Origin: Planctomycetota bacterium
Lineage (GTDB): Bacteria > Planctomycetota > SKW154
Assembly: GCA_026418755.1 (NCBI GenBank)
Contig: JAOAAR010000013.1
Span: forward strand, 1-9,520
DNA length: 9,520 bases
Reading direction: 5' to 3'
The notes under the pieces were generated by a model, which saw nothing but the letters and a program-made list of their open reading frames with translations, ran no database searches and was not told the origin of the DNA. This document shows, one piece after another, positions 6,127 through 9,520 of the stretch. Each line of letters starts with the position of its first letter. Position 1 is the first letter of the stretch. Both the position numbers and the translations under genes were made by a program.

Positions 6127-7032
6127 TTAGTTCACTTTGGTGAACTCACCACCTGTCTGCGCCGCTATCTCCTTCAGGAATGCTTCACCGATCGCTGCTG
6201 TCGCCGGCGGATAAAACGAGGAAATAGCATGAGCAAACGAGTGAATCTTTATCTTCTTTTGCTTTGCAATCGGTACTGCTCTCTGTACCGTAACATCGCA
6301 GCAATACTTGTTGCAAGTTGGATTTCTGCCGCACCAACCATTATCACAGTAGCAGTAATCGTCAACCACATTGGCAACACCATCGGTATGAAGCAAAATC
6401 ACTTCAACCTCGGGAACTTCGAACGCTTTCATAAGCGCCTGCAAGATAGGGGTCGCACCCATAGCGCTTACACCGTTTGCCCACGCAATCGCAGCAGCCT
6501 TGTTCTCAGGTGTCGCCTTCACGAGAGTCATTCTGAAAACAGTGATGTCGTCCGCCACATAGGTGGAACTGTGCGCCCAGTTCGGATACGCTGAATAAAA
6601 TAGTCCCGAAAACTTGGCGTTCTCTCCAAGCGCCATCACCGACTTGCAAAACTCCGCTTTAATGTGCTGCATCTTCGTAGGATTATTAATAACATTTCCT
6701 TTTTCGTCAGTAATAGGATGCCCCACCGGACCGTTCATACTTCCTGTCTTATCCATCACATAAAACACTTTGTTTGCCTTAATCTCCTTGTCAAAAAACT
6801 CAACCGGCGGCTCCTCGTCATCATCCCCCTCGTCATCATCCCCACCACCACCTTCATTATCACCACCACCCCTGTCACCAGCAGGTTTCGTCGGCTTCTC
6901 AACAGGTAAGTCCACCCTCTCAGTCGGAGCAGACGGCTTATCCTTGTCACCGCTCGCATATAGAACATCGGCGACCAAGAAAAGTATCGCCGCCAAAACA
7001 AATACTCCGCAGATCAATGCAACCCACTTCAT
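6127..7032 (-). CDS. Membrane-anchored von Willebrand A protein with a Cys-rich insertion
   Basis: A 301-residue protein. An N-terminal membrane anchor spans about 3-25, followed by a charged Gly/Asp/Glu linker (about 53-76) containing a GDDDE duplication, then a VWA domain from about residue 85 to the end. The metal-ion-dependent adhesion site is nearly complete: DKTGS (D94, T96, S98; Thr for the usual Ser), T194 in GATP, and D217 in LLHTDG. Right after D217 comes an insertion with six cysteines in 19 residues (C227, C229, C234, C240, C244, C245), likely disulfide-bonded outside the cell or metal-binding. Such domains bind protein partners through a divalent metal. The frame is open back to an ATG at 7080, but ATG 7032 has AGGAGG (7045-7040) 7 bp upstream and the promoter's start point falls near 7079, so 7032 is the start. 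It is a single-gene transcript; no partner gene is apparent. Confidence 0.9.
   Translation of the reverse strand: MKWVALICGVFVLAAILFLVADVLYASGDKDKPSAPTERVDLPVEKPTKPAGDRGGGDNEGGGGDDDEGDDDEEPPVEFFDKEIKANKVFYVMDKTGSMNGPVGHPITDEKGNVINNPTKMQHIKAEFCKSVMALGENAKFSGLFYSAYPNWAHSSTYVADDITVFRMTLVKATPENKAAAIAWANGVSAMGATPILQALMKAFEVPEVEVILLHTDGVANVVDDYCYCDNGWCGRNPTCNKYCCDVTVQRAVPIAKQKKIKIHSFAHAISSFYPPATAAIGEAFLKEIAAQTGGEFTKVN
6814..6843. repeat. Tandem 15-bp direct repeat inside the VWA gene
   Basis: CTCGTCATCATCCCC occurs twice without a gap (6814-6828 and 6829-6843). On the minus strand it encodes the duplicated acidic unit GDDDE in the linker. It is followed by further CCA-rich triplet runs coding for Gly. 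It keeps the reading frame. Confidence 0.95.
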
Positions 7033-7085
7033 ATCTACGCCTCCTAATACACCCTCTAACTCTAATAGATGCAATTCCACTCTAA

Positions 7086-7114
7086 AATTTACACCATAAA
7101 TGGAAAAAAGTCAA
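7086..7114 (-). promoter_or_regulatory. Sigma70-type promoter of the VWA gene
   Basis: On the minus strand TTGACT (7114-7109) and TAAATT (7091-7086) are separated by 17 bp. The start point would be near 7079, leaving a 47-nt leader with the SD AGGAGG. Upstream of the -35 the DNA is strongly AT-rich, which could act as an UP element. Confidence 0.65.
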
Positions 7115-7232
7115 ATCTTCTTTTAACAAACCATGAAAATATGAATTAATCATTAAAAATATTCATTATTTTTGCATAATATATAAATTTTTGTGAAAAA
7201 ATTAACGCTTTCCGCCAGTCTCTTCCTCTCAA
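7115..7232. other. AT-rich intergenic stretch
   Basis: No gene is visible here. The half from 7115 to about 7205 is very AT-rich and contains the palindrome TTAATCATTAA (7146-7156) and an inverted repeat ATGAAT (7141-7146) with ATTCAT (7161-7166), about 32-52 bp upstream of the VWA -35. These could be regulator sites or simply AT bias. I see no terminator for the lipoprotein gene that ends at 7233. Confidence 0.5.
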
Positions 7233-8276
7233 TTACAATTGCTTCCACAGTTCGTAAATTTTCAGGAGATGGCTGCGCCAGATGTGCCGCCTTTCAATAG
7301 TTCCTTTGCGAAGGGCTGCTGTTGCCAAAAAGTTAGAATCCTGCTCGCAGAAAACAAGAGATGCCTGACGGTAACGGATGAAAAGACCTGCCGTGATAGC
7401 AATGAGCGACAACTGTTCGTAAATATTGGCAGTAGGAAGAACAAGGTCGAGGATGATTTTAGCATGGCGGGGCTCTACGGTAATGTTTAAATGTCCTTCG
7501 GTTAGGGTGTTCAGTTTATCTATAAGGGAGGAGAGAGGTTCGTTGTAGCGGGCGAACTTCAGTCCGCTTTTATTGAGGATTTTGCGCTGCCAGGTAGGAA
7601 TCTCCGTCAGGTCAACAAAGAGCCCGAAGCGATAAACATCGGCAGTCTCAGCCTCGGCTGCAATGAAAGAGTTGAAGCGTTCAACAAAAACGCAATCGGC
7701 GGAACCAAAGAAGTTCTTAAGAGAATCCATCAGCGCAACACCGCGTTCGACATCGAGAGAGACTACCCTCGAAGCGCATTTCTTGCGGAACTTGTCGGAA
7801 ATAGCAGCACCCACCGCTTGAAGTTCGCCGAATGAAAGAAATGCTTCTGCAAAGTCAGTTGAAGCCCTCATCCCAACGATGGTTCTTCTGGCAGAATGAA
7901 AAAACTCTTCTGTGGTCGGTTCTTCCCCTATGTAAAAGAGCCTTATTCTGAAAGCAACCGCTTCAGAGCGGCGGGCGAAAGCATCCCCTCCTTTTGCTGC
8001 CTCTTCAACAGCGGGAAGTGCAAGCGGTCCGAGTTCAAACAAAAGTTTCTCCCCTTCCGCTTGTCTCTTTTCGTCGTAACTCTTAAGGAGAAGAAGAGCC
8101 TTTTCTATCAGTTCTTTTTTCGCTTTCAACTCGTACTTTATGAGAAGCCACTCGTCATCTTCCTCTCTCAGTTCAGGTTTGCTTTTTTCGCCCTCAAGAG
8201 GGGAAGGCGAACCGCAGCCCCCCAGAACCACAAGAATCAGAAATCCTGCTGCGTGTAGACTACCCTTTTTCTTCAT
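7233..8276 (-). CDS. Lipoprotein with HEAT-like helices and an STN-like domain
   Basis: A 347-residue envelope protein. The N-terminus (MKKKGSLHAAGFLILVVLGG) is a lipoprotein signal peptide with lipobox LGGC; C21 would become the lipidated first residue of the mature protein. Residues about 45-105 form charged amphipathic helices, with LLFELGPLALPAVEEAA resembling a HEAT-type repeat. Residues about 245-310 (from PLSSLID to the strand ending SLVF, including LNITVEP and ILDLVLPTANIYEQLSLIA) follow the helix-strand pattern of the STN domain found at the N-terminus of secretins and TonB-dependent receptors. No secretin barrel follows. The start is the only ATG after an in-frame stop; its SD is weak. 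The gene begins 24 bp after porB and is probably co-transcribed with it. The function is unknown; the STN assignment comes from pattern, not from a search. Confidence 0.88.
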   Translation of the reverse strand: MKKKGSLHAAGFLILVVLGGCGSPSPLEGEKSKPELREEDDEWLLIKYELKAKKELIEKALLLLKSYDEKRQAEGEKLLFELGPLALPAVEEAAKGGDAFARRSEAVAFRIRLFYIGEEPTTEEFFHSARRTIVGMRASTDFAEAFLSFGELQAVGAAISDKFRKKCASRVVSLDVERGVALMDSLKNFFGSADCVFVERFNSFIAAEAETADVYRFGLFVDLTEIPTWQRKILNKSGLKFARYNEPLSSLIDKLNTLTEGHLNITVEPRHAKIILDLVLPTANIYEQLSLIAITAGLFIRYRQASLVFCEQDSNFLATAALRKGTIERRHIWRSHLLKIYELWKQL

Positions 8277-8300
8277 CGCAAAAGCGGCTCTATGGACAAA

Positions 8301-9227
8301 CTACTCCTCTGTTTTTTCCCTGTTTAATAGTAAATTCCACTTTTTTTCGACAAACTTTTCAATCTCTTGGACGAGATGGGCGTTTTCAGGTTTCTTAAGA
8401 TGTTCAAATCTCTCTTGAGCAAAAAGCCAGTCTGAAACGGAAATTCGCTCCTTCGGCTTGTATGTGATTTTGTAAGAACCGTTTTCCACTTCATAAAGAG
8501 GCCAATAACAGCACTCCACCGCAAGGCGTGCTATCTCGATAGACTTTGAGGAATCATGACGCCAGCCGCGTGGACAGGGGGCAAGAATGTTGATAAAAGC
8601 AGACCCCTCGACTGAGAATGCTTTCTCCATTTTTCTGAAAAGGTCCATGTAATGGGACGGTGATGCCTGGGCTACATAGGGGATATTGTGAGCAACGGCA
8701 ATCTCGGTGAGGTCTTTGCGCCACTGCTTCTTGCCCAGTATAACCTTGCCAGCAGGAGCGGTTGTTGTATGTGCATACATAGGAGTCGCCCCAGAACGCT
8801 GGATTCCCGTGTTCATATAGGCTTCGTTGTTATAACAGATGTAGACGAAACGATGCCCTCTTTCTAACGCCCCAGAAAGAGCCTGAAGTCCAATGTCGTA
8901 TGTGCCGCCGTCACCCCCCACAGCCACAAAATTTATCTTCTTCTCTATCTTCCCTTGCTTTTTGAGGGCACGATATGCGGTCTCAACTCCCGAAATTGTT
9001 GCTGCCGAGTTCTCAAACGCTGAATGGATGAACATACAGCGCCAGGCGGTATAAGGATATATCGCCGTCACAACTTCCATACAGCCTGTCGCACAAGTTA
9101 ATACAATGGGGTCTTCAGAAGCCATAAGTGCCAGTTTAAGTGCCGTGGGTGCCGCACACCCCGCACAAGCCCTGTGACCAGGTGCAAGTAAACTTTCTCT
9201 CTTCAAAATCTCCTTCAGCGTTGCCAT
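8301..9227 (-). CDS. porB: Pyruvate (2-oxoacid):ferredoxin oxidoreductase, beta subunit
   Basis: The beta subunit binds thiamine diphosphate and a 4Fe-4S cluster. With the alpha, gamma and delta subunits it oxidises pyruvate and CoA to acetyl-CoA, CO2 and reduced ferredoxin in the cytoplasm, or runs in reverse as pyruvate synthase. The protein has 308 residues, normal for PorB. Cluster ligands are C21 and C24 (CAGC), C49 (CATGC) and C218 (LAPCPRGW). The ThDP/Mg motif is GDG (105-107) followed by NN (133-134), and AYMNTGIQRSGATP is the family signature. The frame is open to an ATG at 9299, but that lies on the -35 element; ATG 9227 follows AAGGAGAGG and begins the family-typical N-terminus. 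The subunit genes porA, porG and porD are not adjacent. A closely related 2-ketoisovalerate enzyme (Vor) cannot be excluded. Confidence 0.95.
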   Translation of the reverse strand: MATLKEILKRESLLAPGHRACAGCAAPTALKLALMASEDPIVLTCATGCMEVVTAIYPYTAWRCMFIHSAFENSAATISGVETAYRALKKQGKIEKKINFVAVGGDGGTYDIGLQALSGALERGHRFVYICYNNEAYMNTGIQRSGATPMYAHTTTAPAGKVILGKKQWRKDLTEIAVAHNIPYVAQASPSHYMDLFRKMEKAFSVEGSAFINILAPCPRGWRHDSSKSIEIARLAVECCYWPLYEVENGSYKITYKPKERISVSDWLFAQERFEHLKKPENAHLVQEIEKFVEKKWNLLLNREKTEE

Positions 9228-9246
9228 CTGCCTCTCCTTCTCAACC

Positions 9247-9280
9247 AGAGAAAAATATATCCAAGAGAAAAATATATCCA
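9247..9280. repeat. Perfect 17-bp tandem duplication in the porB promoter
   Basis: AGAGAAAAATATATCCA occurs twice with no gap (9247-9263 and 9264-9280). Each copy contains, on the minus strand, the sequence TATATT, so the -10 element is present twice (9276-9271 and 9259-9254). Confidence 0.97.
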
Positions 9281-9299
9281 TTAAAAAAGGAAAACTCAA
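9271..9299 (-). promoter_or_regulatory. Sigma70-type promoter of porB
   Basis: On the minus strand TTGAGT (9299-9294) and TATATT (9276-9271) are separated by exactly 17 bp. The start point would be near 9264, with a leader of about 37 nt to ATG 9227. The -35 begins 18 bp after the stop codon of the upstream dehydrogenase gene. The second TATATT, 17 bp further on, has no -35 of its own at the right distance. Confidence 0.65.
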
Positions 9300-9316
9300 A
9301 CATTATCTGTGAAGTC

Positions 9317-9520
9317 CTATGCAGTGATGATGTTTTGGCTTGAGATTCCTAACCTCCGAAATACGCCGCGGGTGTCAACGATAAGAGGAACAGTCTCCGC
9401 AACAAGAGCATAGTCTATCCCACTGTGGTCAGTTATGATGACAGCCGCGGCTATCTCTTTCAATGTCTTTCTGCTCAGAGAAATCGAGCGCTTGCCTTCA
9501 AACTCAGGATAGTCACGCAG
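9317..9520 (-). CDS. Nucleotide-sugar dehydrogenase, C-terminal fragment
   Basis: The gene enters from beyond the right edge; the last 67 codons and TAG (9319-9317) are in the window. The visible part is the UDP-binding C-terminal domain of the UDP-glucose/UDP-GlcNAc/GDP-mannose dehydrogenase family: AAAVIITDHSGIDYALV, then PLIVDTRGVFRRLG, close to the family pattern of TDH...DY followed by a VDTRN-type ending. These enzymes oxidise the C6 hydroxyl of a nucleotide sugar with two NAD+, giving uronic acids for polysaccharide or O-antigen synthesis. In this copy the usual Asn after DTR is Gly. The substrate cannot be told from this fragment; the IITDHSGIDY form is closest to the WbpA-like UDP-GlcNAc/UDP-GlcA group. 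No terminator separates it from porB. Confidence 0.9.
   Translation of the reverse strand: MRDYPEFEGKRSISLSRKTLKEIAAAVIITDHSGIDYALVAETVPLIVDTRGVFRRLGISSQNIITA

Noticed and set aside
7033..7080. Longer VWA start at ATG 7080
   Set aside because: It coincides with the predicted transcription start, lacks an SD and would put a polar stretch before the signal anchor.
6770..7099. Plus-strand open frame of 109 codons rich in Ser and Pro
   Set aside because: It is antisense to the acidic Gly/Asp linker of the VWA gene, has no ribosome site, and its composition follows from the triplet repeats.
7141..7200. AT-rich stretch as a replication origin
   Set aside because: No DnaA-box-like TTATNCACA copies or origin-linked genes are present; an upstream promoter element explains it better.
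9228..9299. Longer PorB start at ATG 9299
   Set aside because: The extra residues are encoded by the promoter and the tandem repeat, and the PorB family begins at the MATLKE... methionine.

Overview
This window is a stretch of bacterial chromosome, gene-dense on both strands. It carries eight complete protein-coding genes, two genes cut by the window edges, and one more complete gene with a clear family match on each side of a divergent pair. No rRNA, tRNA, CRISPR array, transposase or phage gene is visible. The gene content suggests a Gram-negative-type anaerobe: a peptidoglycan enzyme (MurA), a lipobox lipoprotein with a secretin-like small domain, the end of an RnfG-type flavoprotein, and a ferredoxin-dependent 2-oxoacid oxidoreductase subunit (PorB). 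The number of unfamiliar membrane-anchored proteins would suit a poorly characterised phylum (for example an Omnitrophota- or Planctomycetota-like lineage), but I cannot assign a phylum from the sequence alone.

Layout. 1-131 (+): C-terminus of an RnfG/NqrC-like FMN-binding protein. 165-1283 (+): alanine dehydrogenase. 1384-1818 (+): a protein with the outline of an RsbW-type ATPase whose nucleotide-binding motifs have decayed. Converging on it from the minus strand are a two-gene unit (3176-2742, a five-helix membrane protein; 2735-1845, a double zinc-ribbon protein with one membrane helix) and murA (4585-3275). murA is divergent from an MFS transporter (4659-5939, +). The rest of the window is minus strand: a membrane-anchored von Willebrand A protein with a six-cysteine insertion (7032-6127), a lipoprotein with an STN-like domain (8276-7233), porB (9227-8301) and the 3' end of a nucleotide-sugar dehydrogenase (9317 to the window end).

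Control signals. Several minus-strand genes are preceded by sigma70-like hexamer pairs with exactly 17-bp spacing (upstream of 3176, 7032 and 9227). Two of these show that the longest open frame overstates the gene: the VWA protein should start at 7032 and PorB at 9227, each just after a good Shine-Dalgarno sequence and downstream of the promoter. A strong intrinsic terminator (6073-6107) ends the VWA gene, and a weaker one (5941-5981) follows the MFS gene.

How the genes may work together. Alanine dehydrogenase yields pyruvate, NH4+ and NADH; PorB belongs to the enzyme that oxidises pyruvate to acetyl-CoA and reduced ferredoxin; Rnf exchanges electrons between ferredoxin and NAD. These three lie within 10 kb but not in one operon, so a metabolic link is inference. 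MurA and the nucleotide-sugar dehydrogenase serve the envelope. I see no clear defence system or other complete new system. The most unusual items are the cysteine-rich VWA protein, the degenerate ATPase-fold protein, the STN-like lipoprotein behind an isolated porB, and a perfect 17-bp tandem duplication that doubles the -10 element of the porB promoter.
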